The notes beneath the pieces were generated by a model. It did no database searches. It saw nothing but the letters and a program-made list of their open reading frames with translations, and was not told the origin of the DNA. From Acanthaster planci (lineage: Eukaryota; Echinodermata; Asteroidea; Valvatida; Acanthasteridae), in assembly GCF_001949145.1 (NCBI RefSeq), contig NW_019091643.1:163754-227753 (forward strand): a stretch of 64,000 nt of DNA, given 5' to 3'. Below are positions 23,701 to 33,460 of the stretch, in pieces. The first letter of the stretch is position 1; each line of letters opens with the position of its first letter. Made by a program: the position numbers and the translations under genes.

Positions 23701-26359
23701 ATCAGCCGACTGCACAGCGGAATCAGTCTGCTCTCCAGCTTGGCGTTCTTCTTCATGGCTGCGAACGTCGCGCACATCGTCAGCGGATCGTCCAGATCCC
23801 GCAAGGCATCCACAAATGTGGGGTATCTAAATCAAAGACAGGAAAATTTCGACCTTCACTCTGTAAACCTCTTCAACCGTGTTATTTGCTGTTATTCCTG
23901 GTTACTTTTACTGCAAACTTTCCTTGATCCTCCAAAATCCTCCACTGTGCCTGGAAACAATGGCACATTCTATGGACTTCAACTTTCAAGGGGCATCAAG
24001 CTCCATGGAAAGTAACAGTGTCACAGCTCTGCCTCCCTCAGTCCTACAAATCCTCCGAAAAGCCAAAGTGGATTTTGAGAAACCTGAAAGGAATAGGGCT
24101 GATAAGCGAGATTATATGGCCTGATTACGCACTATCCAAGGAGTAAAGAGGGACAAAGTACCAACAACGACAACTGGGGACTATGTGAATATGCAATGCT
24201 AAGACAGCCAATCAGCTCCACTGACAGACAGATGGTGGCACTCACCTTTCTTTGACAACGTGATCCAAGTTATAGACAGGTTTATTGTCCACTAATCTGT
24301 CCAACCGACCCCACTCTCGTTTCTTTCTGGCTGTCTTGATTTTCCTGGCAAAAATCTGGAGAAAAGCAAAACCAACCAAAAAAATAACTATGAAAAGATA
24401 AGCACCAGAAATAAATATTTCCCTTCCTCTCTGACATGTTATCAGGGCTTTGCTGTGTATCTCAAGACATGAATAAACAACATTAGCCCTAACCCTCCTC
24501 AATCCTTCACCTGTTGGAGGACTGAGGAGTGTTGGGGTTAGCATTCAAAGTTTTGAATCAGACTAATAAATGCCTTGAAATTATGTCTCTGAAAACTTCC
24601 TACATTTACAATGTTCCCTCTTTCAATTATTAAAAATAATCAGTAAAAATACCTTGTTCCGAATTGGCAACATCTCATTAGCCTGTATGTTTCCTGATTG
24701 GGATGATGCATTTGTCCCAAATGAGGACAGGCAATACTTCCAAAGCAACATTCAAACCATTCCAAGTTTAGACACGTTCAGTAAACCACAAAGTTCAAAA
24801 TTACACTGGTATAAAATCAGAGCTGATATCGGGAACTGACCTTGTGTGCTCTGAATTTATGTATGATTGGTTCGTGGGCGAGAAAAAGGATGTCCTTGCT
24901 CCGATAGAACGTTCTCGGAGCCTTCTTGCCTTTGTTGGCTTTAGTCGGGTTGTTGGGTTGGACTGGGTAAATCCCTTTGAGAATGCATAGTCGCCTGTAG
25001 GGGTTTAGACAAAATTATGAAAGGATTCAGAATTACAGCAGACAAGAAATTGAAAAATGACCGTGGTGCATTTTGATATTCGGATGATAAATGCTATCTT
25101 CATATTCTACATGATTTTTGGGGCACGATGGTCGATCATGCTGGTATCTGTTGACAGCAGGATCAAATGATCCCCTTTTCACAGCTCAGAAAAAAGTTGT
25201 GTAGAGGCAGAGATTTCACAGATATTTGATTGACAGCTCAGCTCCATTGACTGATCACTGCGACCCACCTATTGTGCCTAACAACTATCAATGAATTATC
25301 ATTGTTGAATTTTAAAAACTTCACCTGAAATCGACCAATGAGAGCTGTAGCTTCTTGACTGCAGATGCTCTGGTGATGAAATTTGTGGCTGCACCACTGG
25401 TAAACTGTAATTAAGACAGGCATACTGAAGCTAATAGCAAATTCATTTGTCAACTGAAGTTTAACCACTATCATACAAGAATTTCCATTCTCATGTTGCA
25501 TTCTTCTGAAGTAAATTGTACCGCTCAATTAACATGAATGTTACGCCCCAGCCACAGCATACCAACTGCGGTTGGGACAGTCCCAACTACACTGCTGCAG
25601 TCGGGTTGGCCCAACTATTCTTGGTTAATCTCTATAATACAGAAAATTTCTCAACCTTGTCCAAGTCTATGCACTTCACACCTGACATTCATCTAAAATA
25701 TGGCACTTCATCTACATGTACATGAAAACTCATTTCTGCAAGCGCAAGTTGTTGATGAAAACAAAATGACTTTGGAACATACTATAGAACATGCACACAC
25801 TGTACCCCTGTGCTGTAGTTGGGCCGGTCCCAACTGTAGTTGGGACTGACGCTGTAGTTGGGGCGTAACATGACTAAATTAAAAAGTGTATGTTTCATTC
25901 AGTACATGATCAGTGATTACCCCCGGAACTGTGGGGTCTGACGTCTGCCCTGGGAGCAGGGCGGACGTCGGACTCCACAGTTCTGGGGGTAATCAGTAAA
26001 CACGAACAAATTGGATTTACGTCCTCAAACTAAGTCAAAGCCTAATGAAGGTCTTGTTGTAGACACCATTACCACAACACCACGACTGCAAGTAAATAAG
26101 GACATGAAGGAACAAATTCCACACAGCCTTTCCAATTTTCATGCGAAGTTGCATAGGCTATAGAGACAAGGACTAGTCATTATGTACATGCCTACATGTA
26201 CGCTTCACTACCGTGACTGTACAGTCTACAGACATGACAGACTGTCAATTTCCATGTGGTCATTGTACTATTTCATCATTATTTGTATTGGGGGACAGTA
26301 TTACTATTAGTAACAGCATGATTAAGAAACCAACTTACCTTCTTTTTTTCTCGTCCCAT
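17798..26359 (-). CDS. PES1: Pescadillo homologue (ribosome biogenesis, PeBoW complex)
   Basis: Fourteen exons in transcript order: 26339-26359, 25325-25404, 24841-24994, 24246-24355, 23655-23826, 23028-23117, 22762-22878, 22427-22615, 21852-21985, 21394-21519, 20695-20879, 19984-20162, 19285-19461, 17798-17905. All are GT/AG and in phase, giving 613 residues (human 588). PES1 acts in the nucleolus with BOP1 and WDR12 in 27S/32S pre-rRNA processing and 60S assembly. The N-terminal pescadillo domain (about 1-250) shows [33 protein letters not shown] and [15 protein letters not shown] domain at about 330-417 holds [15 protein letters not shown] and the hallmark Trp in [15 protein letters not shown]. 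Acidic stretches lie in exons 8 and 12, followed by a Lys/Arg-rich C-terminus. Exon 2 is short and encodes [11 protein letters not shown], aligning with the human segment ending NYITR. The donor of exon 11 abuts a tRNA-like SINE. Confidence 0.97.
18283..18823. mobile_element. TTAA-flanked DNA element (about 540 bp), copy A
   Basis: Begins TTAACCACTT and ends AGTGGTTAT. It shares, in reverse complement, several long segments with the element at 35508-36088 (for example GGTGGTGGAGAGCTTTTGTC and the region around GTGCTGTGTGGCTCA). A TTAA target and CC...GG ends fit a piggyBac-type non-autonomous element; the right-hand TTAT is one base off. It contains the undetermined base at 18541. It lies in the last intron of PES1, where it opens fortuitous frames. 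Confidence 0.7.
20621..20694 (-). mobile_element. tRNA-derived SINE head at the PES1 exon 11 donor
   Basis: On the minus strand GTCAGTGGTAGAGC (A-box-like) is followed by GACTTGCAT (anticodon-arm-like) and GCGGTTCGAATCC (B box), the layout of a tRNA with a TGC anticodon position. The acceptor stem does not close and no tRNA tail follows, so this is read as a SINE head, not a tRNA gene. The GT of the PES1 exon 11 donor is the first two bases of the GTCAGTGG block. Confidence 0.65.
20905..20990 (-). mobile_element. tRNA-like SINE fragment in PES1 intron 10
   Basis: On the minus strand TCAGTGGTGCACGGTTCAAA and CCCCACCATGGGAGC form a B-box-like core. It lies on the other side of exon 11 from the fragment at 20621-20694. 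Short and degenerate. Confidence 0.45.
23928..24065. repeat. Dispersed repeat, copy 1 (TTCAACTTTCAAGGGGCATC)
   Basis: Shares the order AATCCTCC, TTCAACTTTCAAGGGGCATC, AAGCTCCATG, AGTAACAGTG and CCTACAAATCCTCCG with 41847-41990. Both lie in introns. No terminal structure was recognised. Confidence 0.65.
24481..24545. repeat. Short hairpin repeat (related to 12377-12415)
   Basis: CCTAACCCTCCTCAATCCTT, then CACCTGTTGGAGGACTGAGG and AGTGTTGGGGTTAG; the two halves are imperfect inverted copies. Confidence 0.5.
25539..25870. mobile_element. TGTTAYGCCCC inverted-repeat MITE, copy 1
   Basis: A 332-bp element with TGTTACGCCCC at the left and GGGGCGTAACA at the right. Subterminal CCCAACTAC and GTAGTTGGG blocks alternate in both orientations, leaving a unique core with TGCACTTCACACCTGACA. 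Relatives are at 46986-47383 and 62834-63211. It lies in intron 1 of PES1. Confidence 0.88.
25914..25995. repeat. Palindrome of the GGACCCCACAG hairpin family
   Basis: Two near-perfect 38-bp arms, TGATTACCCCCGGAACTGTG on the left and the mirror ending CAGTTCTGGGGGTAATCA, separated by GGGAGC. Related units occur at 4527-4817 and near 62680-62820. Confidence 0.88.
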
Positions 26360-27510
26360 TTTGGGAATTACGGTATCACAAAAACCTTAATGAAATATTA
26401 ATTGAATAACTGTGGTTATAACTGATCAAAAGATGAAAATAAATTCGATCATTTACTGATTTGCTGCGCTACCCTACCAATGCTAACGTCACTGATTTCC
26501 ACCACACGTGCAATGCTAGGTAAAAGACGCCACCAAGAGGCTAACCCAAGGCAGTACAACCGTCTGGTAACCATGAAGTCAACGTATAAGTGGCGCGAAT
26601 TACGTTACGAAGTCTGGGAATCGGGCTCATATTTTGTACGATCGAAATAATGCGTAGACTAAAACTAAGACTTAAGTAATTTACTGACAAAGCAGGCCTT
26701 TCCATCGTTGAAAAGGTACATGGATTAAAATCGTTTTAGAAAGAGTTCCAACTTCCAGATACGGACGCCAGTAATTTTTTCCGGCAGTGAATTAGCCGTC
26801 AGAAAGCAAACACATGTCTCGATCCAGAAACGTTCAATTTGGAGGGAGTAGGCTACTAAGTACTAGTAGTAGGCCTAGGCCTTTTATTAAGTACTAGTCC
26901 TACTTCAGTCATGTCAGTGTACCTAAGTTACGTAGCAAGCATGCTTTAACACTTAGCCCAAGTCTCTTCGAATTTTTCAGACCTGTCTCGTAGGGTTTGT
27001 GCACGGTGTCAAGCACTGAAGTAGCGTCCACATATGGAACTCTTTCTTTTGAGACACCTAATCATATTTGTTATTCATTTTAAATATTATTACTTTAAGT
27101 AATTTAGACTGGGGTGATATGATGGTACTGGTCATGCATGATAGACTATGATAGAGGTTGAACATAAAGGTATGATGTTACGATGTGTGATTTATGGTAT
27201 GTGGTCACATGCCCTCTTGCACAATGGAGTTGGGGGAGGTAGGGGAACTGGACGTGGTGGGGGTGCAACTGCAAGCACCTGTTTTCAATTTCCATGGTAA
27301 TTCTACGTAGGCCCTACTACTAGGCCTACATTCTTGTCATGGTTATTGTAAAGTCTAGTGGGGTGACCATGGCAACTGTGACAGCAATTATTATGCGGCA
27401 TACATGCATGTCCTACCACACCCCTTTAGTTTCCATCCATTTTTTTAAAGTGTTTCTCCGTCTTGATTGCAGCGTTAAATGTTGCATCTTCTAAGGAAGC
27501 TAATCTCCCG
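26360..27510. promoter_or_regulatory. Divergent promoter region between PES1 and the acidic-protein gene
   Basis: The starts of the two genes face away from each other across about 1.15 kb. Near 26460-26650 the sequence is richer in CpG and is the likely PES1 transcription start. A non-coding first exon of the rightward gene may also lie here, because its first recognisable exon begins with a splice acceptor at 27471-27472. Confidence 0.5.
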
Positions 27511-30500
27511 ATGTCTGAAATGTCTGATGGGATAAGTGAGGACACGTCTTCCCTAGACACTCTGCTGAGCAAGTATGGCAGCAGCAAGGGATCAGTCCAT
27601 CTGGCCCAGCAAGGAGAATCCTCCACAGACGACTACGAAGAGCAGGGAAACAGGGAAGAGTACTCCAGTCAGTTCTTGAGGGAAATCAGAGAACGAGCTC
27701 AAGTGAGTGGACAGAGGCTTGATTTTGGTTGGCAGGACTAGAGAGTTTTCAGGTTGGGGGCCAAAGCTAAATTCAGTGATGTTACTTTGGCCCCTGGCCT
27801 AGGCTAAGTAGAAATGTTGCCATAGAGGAAAAGCTAGAAAATGCTGACATCTGAAACTTAAAATGACATGTTGCTGTTTTGACTAACTGTTTAAAGAAAT
27901 ACTTAGAACAGACTGTAAGTTGAAAAGAAGATTATCCATAATTATTTACTGACAGGCTTTCATGCGTTCCTTTTGACTGTGTTAGATTTTGAGTCGTAAT
28001 GCGGCAAAGACTCGCCAGGCAGCCTTGCAGCATGTTGTCAACGCTGAATCGGCTAAAAAAGTCAGAGGAGCTCCCTCCGTGGTGAGTACTTGTGGTATGA
28101 GTGTTCTCATCTCTCCATCAGTTCCAAGCTGAAGTGCTCCCTCACTGGAAAAGAAGAGACAGCTGGGCAGGAATTTTTCCAAATGAAGTCTGGCATGCAC
28201 CTGGCGCACACCTAAAGAGCGTACATATACATCCAAATAGAAATTAGCGTGTGCTCGGGTTGACCCACAAAAAAATGCATATAACCTGTGTACACTTAAG
28301 CAAGTCCCTATCAAAGAATCATCATTGCTGTACAACACACCCTCTTCTACCATCAACTTTTATAACTCAGTACATCAGTGATTACAAGTGTTTCCTGGTA
28401 TTAGTTGGACCGAAAAATGGAGCACGTTCACTGATTGTCAGTGTATAAGTGAATGGATTTAATGCTGAAATGAAGACAAACCACTGGGCTAATTCCAAGC
28501 TATGCAATTTTTTGATCTCCAAGTTTTAATTCAATTTGTTGCTTTGCAGGACTTGTTTGTTGATGTCATCAAGAGAACCGACATCTCCGATGAAAGCCAA
28601 ACGGAAGCTGCTGCACCTCCGATTGATGATGATCTGGCGGCGTACTCCTCGGATGACCTCCTCCAACCGGTCGTTTCTCTTGACTCCACTCCCTGGGGTG
28701 TGGAAAATGAAGACACTCTAAACACTTCCAGTGATTATTATAGAGGCCTTCAAATCGAGCCTTGGGGAACGTCTACGACAGAGTCTTGTGATGACAATGA
28801 CAGTGATGGCAGTGACGACAGTGACAGTACTAGTGAGGAACTGATTGACAGTGATGATAATGATGTTATCGATGGGAAAGGAGATATGACCAGGTTAACC
28901 AGCGATTTAAAACATTCTGAACCAGTCGTACCACCAGGAGATATTTCAGAAGATTTTGTTTTCACGTCATATGCAATTGGTGAGAAAGGAGAAAGAGAAA
29001 CTCTAGGACACGAAAGCCCGGAGCGGCACTTGCAGTTTCAGCCTGAAAGTCCAGCTCGAGGTTTGGAAGGTGCTGAAGGAGATACTGGAGAAATCGGTCA
29101 TTGGGTTGAAGACGCTTATGATGAAGAAAATGAAGGAGACGGCAAAGATGAAGAGGAGCAGCTTGAGGAGGATAGGAGAATTAACAGAGTTGACTTTTTG
29201 TCCGTACCAGCTGATGTTCAGGAGCGCGTTTCCTCGTTCCTTGATGGTCATCGGGTTGAAGAAGCTGACGATGAAGAAAATAAAGGAGACGGCAAAGATG
29301 AAGAGGAGCAGCTTGAGGAGGATAGGAGAATCGACAGAGTTGACTTTTCGTCTGTACCAGCTGATGTTCAGGAACGAGTTTCCTCATTCCTTGACGAGAT
29401 GCTAGGTCAAGAGGTCGAGGAGGCAGGTAGGTCAGAAGAAAGCAGGGAGGAGGATGTAATGGACAGCATCAGTCAAGAATTGTCATCTTGGGGTGAGAAA
29501 CACTTGGTTGAAGCAGCTTCAAGAGAGTCAGCATCATTAGAACAGGTCACCAAAAAGGTGGAGAGGTCTGAAGAGAAGAGGCAGGATGATGATGATTTGA
29601 TTGACAGGGTCAATCAGGAATCGCCATCTCAAGCCGAGGTGGCTTCAAGAGAGTCAGTAGAACAGATTGCTAGAAGTGAGGAGCGTCTTGAAGATGCGGC
29701 AGGTTGTGATGTGAAGAGCAAGGTTGGAGATGCTTGGGTTGAGACAAAGGAGCAGAAGTCTGTTGGATCAGTCGAGCACTTGTCTTCACTTACAGTTGAT
29801 GATGAGGGTCCTGCAGCTGACACTACGTGTAGTCAAATTGCTCTGACATTTTCTCTTGGAGAAGACACCAGTGAGGTCGTCATTGAAGAGAAAACGAGGC
29901 AGGAAAACTTGAAGAGTTTGATGGAAGTTGAGGTCAGATGTGCCAATAATGATGGGTTGGAATTAGAAGTCCTGGATGAAGGTAACCAGGCGTATCTCAA
30001 AGAACAGCAAAGTGGTAACTCTGACAAATTAGGAGACATTTGCCTACATCAGTCCAACTCTTCATGCTTTACAGATCCAAGCAACTCAGTGACCAAAGAA
30101 CCAACATTTGAGGACTCCCAAGATCCAAACCAAGACACCTTGCATTCAGAGGCAGGAGCGACACTCTACAAAAACCAACATCCATTCAGCACTTCAGAGC
30201 AACAGCCGGTGAATTCAAAATCAACTCACTCAACCTGTTCAGATGCAGTTGCAGAAATCTCAAAAACTGTGGAGTCTAGCCCAGGGGAGCATTACACAGA
30301 GATAAGTGAACATGCTGAAAAATCAAAGACCTGCTCTGAACAACCATGGAAAAACGTTCCTCCTGAAGACAAATTGGTCAACGTCACTGGTGATAAAGAT
30401 GCCACGCACAAAGTTGTTCTTGTGGAAGACCACTCGAGGTCAGTTAAACATTTCACCACACCCAGGCAGCAGCCAGAAGTGAGAAAATTACAAGCATCTC

Positions 30501-31509
30501 TCATTCGAGACGGTGCGTTGGACCAATCTGACAAGCTCTCTAGTGACGAGCGTCTGAAGGGACCAGGTAATGTTCGGAGCCTGATCGCAAGGTTCAACAG
30601 CCAGAGCAGCGGCAGTGCCAGTCCTGTGGAGTCCCCGCACTCTGATAGGTCCTTCGAGTGGAACATCTCCACCCTGGACAGTAGGCGGAAAGGCAGGGAA
30701 AGATTTTCAAGCACCGGTAGCAACAGCTGTGATGCTGACAAGACAAATGTGACCTTTCAGGTGAGTGAAATTCTGAAACGGAAACAACTAAATGCTATGA
30801 TTCAAGCAATTTACAGACTGTCAGCAGAGGCGGCAAATCCAAGCGAGTCCACCCCGCATTGTTGGATTACGTTGACATCATATGACTCCATTCATGCACA
30901 GCTCTACATCTGAATACTTTGTCCACGCTTTCAAAACCATGTCTTGCAGTGTCATGCCTCGATCAAACTTGTTTGTCCATTTGGTGGCTGGAATTGACGT
31001 GACTGACATCTGCCATCATCCATCAACCTGCAAATTGGAAATCGATTGGGGGATAAATGTCGAGCCTCACGATTGTTATAAATTGCTTCTTTCTGAAAGG
31101 AACTACCATAGTGCAAGTGTTGTATAACACTAAATGAAACTGTGAAAATTCCTTTTTTTGTCTTCTTGTGATCTCTGTCAGTCTTGAGATTTCCATCAGT
31201 CTGCCAGAGACAAGAAGTCACTTTTATAAAAGCAAAATAACGAAATGGTCATTGTAAGCTCAAATCCCAGCATTTCCTTACAGATTGACTGTTACCAACT
31301 CCATTAATTTATAGTCTATATTTATACATGCCCATTATTGTTATTTGGTTTTTTTCCAGCTTTCAGCCAGCAAACCATCAGGCGAGACGACAAACAATCC
31401 TCAAGACATACCCTGGATGCGGGAACTGCGAGAAAGGAGGCGGCAGCGAGAACAGAAGACAGTCTTGGGGCAGCTGCCTCCAAACAGCAGAGGGGAGTCT
31501 GGGAACTAG
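27511..31509 (+). CDS. Unrecognised acidic, largely disordered protein with internal duplication
   Basis: Four coding exons: 27511-27702 (the exon opens at 27473 after an acceptor), 27986-28081, 28550-30760 and 31360-31509. All junctions are GT/AG and phase 0, giving about 882 residues from the first Met. An upstream exon may add residues. I do not recognise the family. It begins MSEMSDGISEDTSSLDTLLS, then a helical, likely coiled stretch REIRERAQILSRNAAKTRQA. The large exon is rich in Asp, Glu and Ser, with DDNDSDGSDDSDSTSEE near residue 180. A 50-residue unit is repeated in tandem (about 282-331 and 332-380). A Ser-rich basic segment holds VRSLIARFNSQSSGSASP. The C-terminus contains IPWMRELRERRRQREQK. 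No signal peptide or membrane segment is seen. A cytoskeletal, centrosomal or nuclear scaffold is possible, but nothing in the sequence proves it. Confidence 0.72.
29105..29397 (+). repeat. 150-bp in-frame tandem duplication inside a coding exon
   Basis: Copy 1 is 29105-29254 and copy 2 is 29255-29397 (slightly shortened). Both encode DEEN-GDGKDEEEQLEEDRR followed by RVDF-SVPADVQERVSSFLD. The two copies differ at only a few codons, which suggests a recent duplication or ongoing conversion. Confidence 0.95.
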
Positions 31510-32383
31510 GCAGACTGTCATCTCAAAAGCAATACAAAGTGTGATCCCCCAAAAAGGCGAGGGCAAATACTGTTCCTTTTAATTATATGTCAACTGGCAA
31601 ACTTAGCAGGGTTTAAAAAAAAAGACACTCCTCTCTGATGGTGCTTTTATTTCATCCGATTTTCTTTTGGCGATCCAGAGATATGTCCCGGCAAGCATAA
31701 GCACTCAATTCCGAGTTGGTGACACTTTTCAGTACACTCCACAGCATGTTTCAGTGCACAGTGCCGTCAGGATAATCTCAGACTGTAAATGTGAAATGTA
31801 CGTCTTCTTGTTTCGATTAGGTCCAGCAAGCAGACTACAGACTGGCTTTAACAAAATTTTAAGTCCTTGCATTTTACCGGGACGAATCTCTAGATTGCCA
31901 AAAGCAAACAAAATGAAAGAAAAGCATCTTCCAGCATCATCTGCCCTTGTAGGTTCTAAATACCCCCAGCTGGCATTTCTGTGTCCCAAATGGAGAGTGT
32001 TTGCCCCTTGCCCTCCCCTCCTGGAGGGGGCACACTAGTTCTTACTGAATCATATTCAGGGACAGACAGGCTTAGAATACATTCCTTTTCTCACCTCTTC
32101 CTAGAGTATAAGTATATTCCCTTTATCTCGGTTCTATTTTACATGTAACTGCTTTGCTGGAATGTTAATCTGTTGAGGCAGTGAAAATGATACTAGATCA
32201 AGGGTGAAGTGGGCACCACGGCAAAGACGTCAGAAATGGCCAAAGACTGCAAAAATGACTAAATCTGATTTTTTTTTTAAAAATAATCACAGATTTGTTT
32301 GACCGAAAATTCTGTCATAGTTTAAACTTCACCATATTCTTTTTATTTCACTTTGCACCATTAGTGCATTAGTTTATATCAAA

Positions 32384-32389
32384 AATAAA
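32384..32389 (+). terminator. Candidate polyadenylation signal for the acidic-protein gene
   Basis: AATAAA followed closely by the GT-rich TTGTGTGTAC, about 875 bases after the stop. A second AATAAA is at 33119-33124. Confidence 0.4.
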
Positions 32390-32494
32390 ATTGTGTGTAC
32401 ATATTTCATGAACAGATTTTGTAGTCTCATATATTTTGACATCCAGATTTATAAACTTTGTATTCGAAGTTAAACACCTCTGTAGACATTATAC

Positions 32495-32740
32495 ATATGT
32501 GACCCGCCACCCCAAAACCAGGCTGACGTAGGTAACTTCATAACCCTAAAATAATGGAACTTCCACTCTTCAGATTTTCATGGGCGTTTTACAGCTATCT
32601 CTACCCGTAAGAAGCTTTCTGCAGACAGAATTACGATTGAACATGGATCACTTTAAGGTGTAAAAAAAGCTGAAAGAAAGGAATTGTCCAACACCACAAA
32701 TACGGACTTCAGCCTGGTTTTGGGATGGTGGGTCACATAT
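32495..32740. mobile_element. TA-flanked inverted-repeat MITE
   Basis: A 246-bp element with ends TATGTGACCCGCCACCCC and GGGATGGTGGGTCACATA, followed inward by CAAAACCAGGCTG and CAGCCTGGTTTTG. The TA at each edge suggests Tc1/mariner-type insertion. It lies in the likely 3' UTR or downstream flank of the acidic-protein gene. Confidence 0.82.
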
Positions 32741-33460
32741 TATAGTGACCAATATGAAAAAAACCATTTCATATGTACAATTCAGCCATTTCAACGATAT
32801 TGCAATCTTGTCTCGTTCAAGTTAGCTGTGCAAGTTACAAAAAAAGTAGTCTTGTTTTATTTTTCTGAATCTCTTAACAGTTATGGAAGAATTATAGATG
32901 AAGAAAGGCTTTGACAACAGTGCTAGCTTTCTGTGGACTTGAAATGTTTTCAAGTTAGAATGAAACCGTGCTCACACAAGTCAACACAAGTTGACCACAT
33001 TAAAAAAACGATAACTCCAATATCATTGTATTCAGACACACTGCCAAAGTGTTCCTTGGAAAAATAAACGTCATCCTGGAATTGAAATGACATTATGTAC
33101 CTCCTCTTATTTCTGATTAATAAAGTGTGTTGTTTGATTTAAATTTATCAATTGCGGTTCCCATGGTAATGCGAAAGCCGGAGAAATCCTGGAAAAAGTT
33201 TTTCCGGGAAAGTCATGGGAAAAGCCTCGGGGGAAAATTTGGAATAAAGAAATAGGGTGTCACAGAATCCTGTTGTCAGAGGAAAAGTTATGGAAATCGA
33301 GGCTGCGCAGCATTTTCGTTTAATGGCGCCAGTAATTTTGAAAAAGGTTCTGGGGCCCTGATGTGAGCCACACCCCGAGACAAAGCCACGATTTGGAAAA
33401 TGGCCCAAGCTCACTTTCCGCTGCTCCACTGCCGATCTCGGAGAAGACACCCGGCCATTT

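Larger units (their letters stand above)
31510..33460. other. Convergent 3' region between the acidic-protein gene and GSAP
   Basis: Non-coding. It holds candidate polyadenylation hexamers on the + strand (32384-32389, 33119-33124), a TA-flanked MITE at 32495-32740 and AT-rich DNA. No coding exon was recognised. Confidence 0.5.

Noticed and set aside
25238-25528. Minus-strand 96-residue frame
   Set aside because: The wrong frame over PES1 exon 2; the correct frame gives TNFITR and [10 protein letters not shown], which fits PES1.
29003-29251. Antisense frame with a hydrophobic stretch
   Set aside because: It is the complement of the acidic repeat (GAA/GAG read as TTC/CTC), not a membrane protein.
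28531-30741. Several antisense and out-of-frame reading frames over the large acidic exon
   Set aside because: They are shadows of the Glu/Asp/Ser-rich codons of the 803-codon frame.
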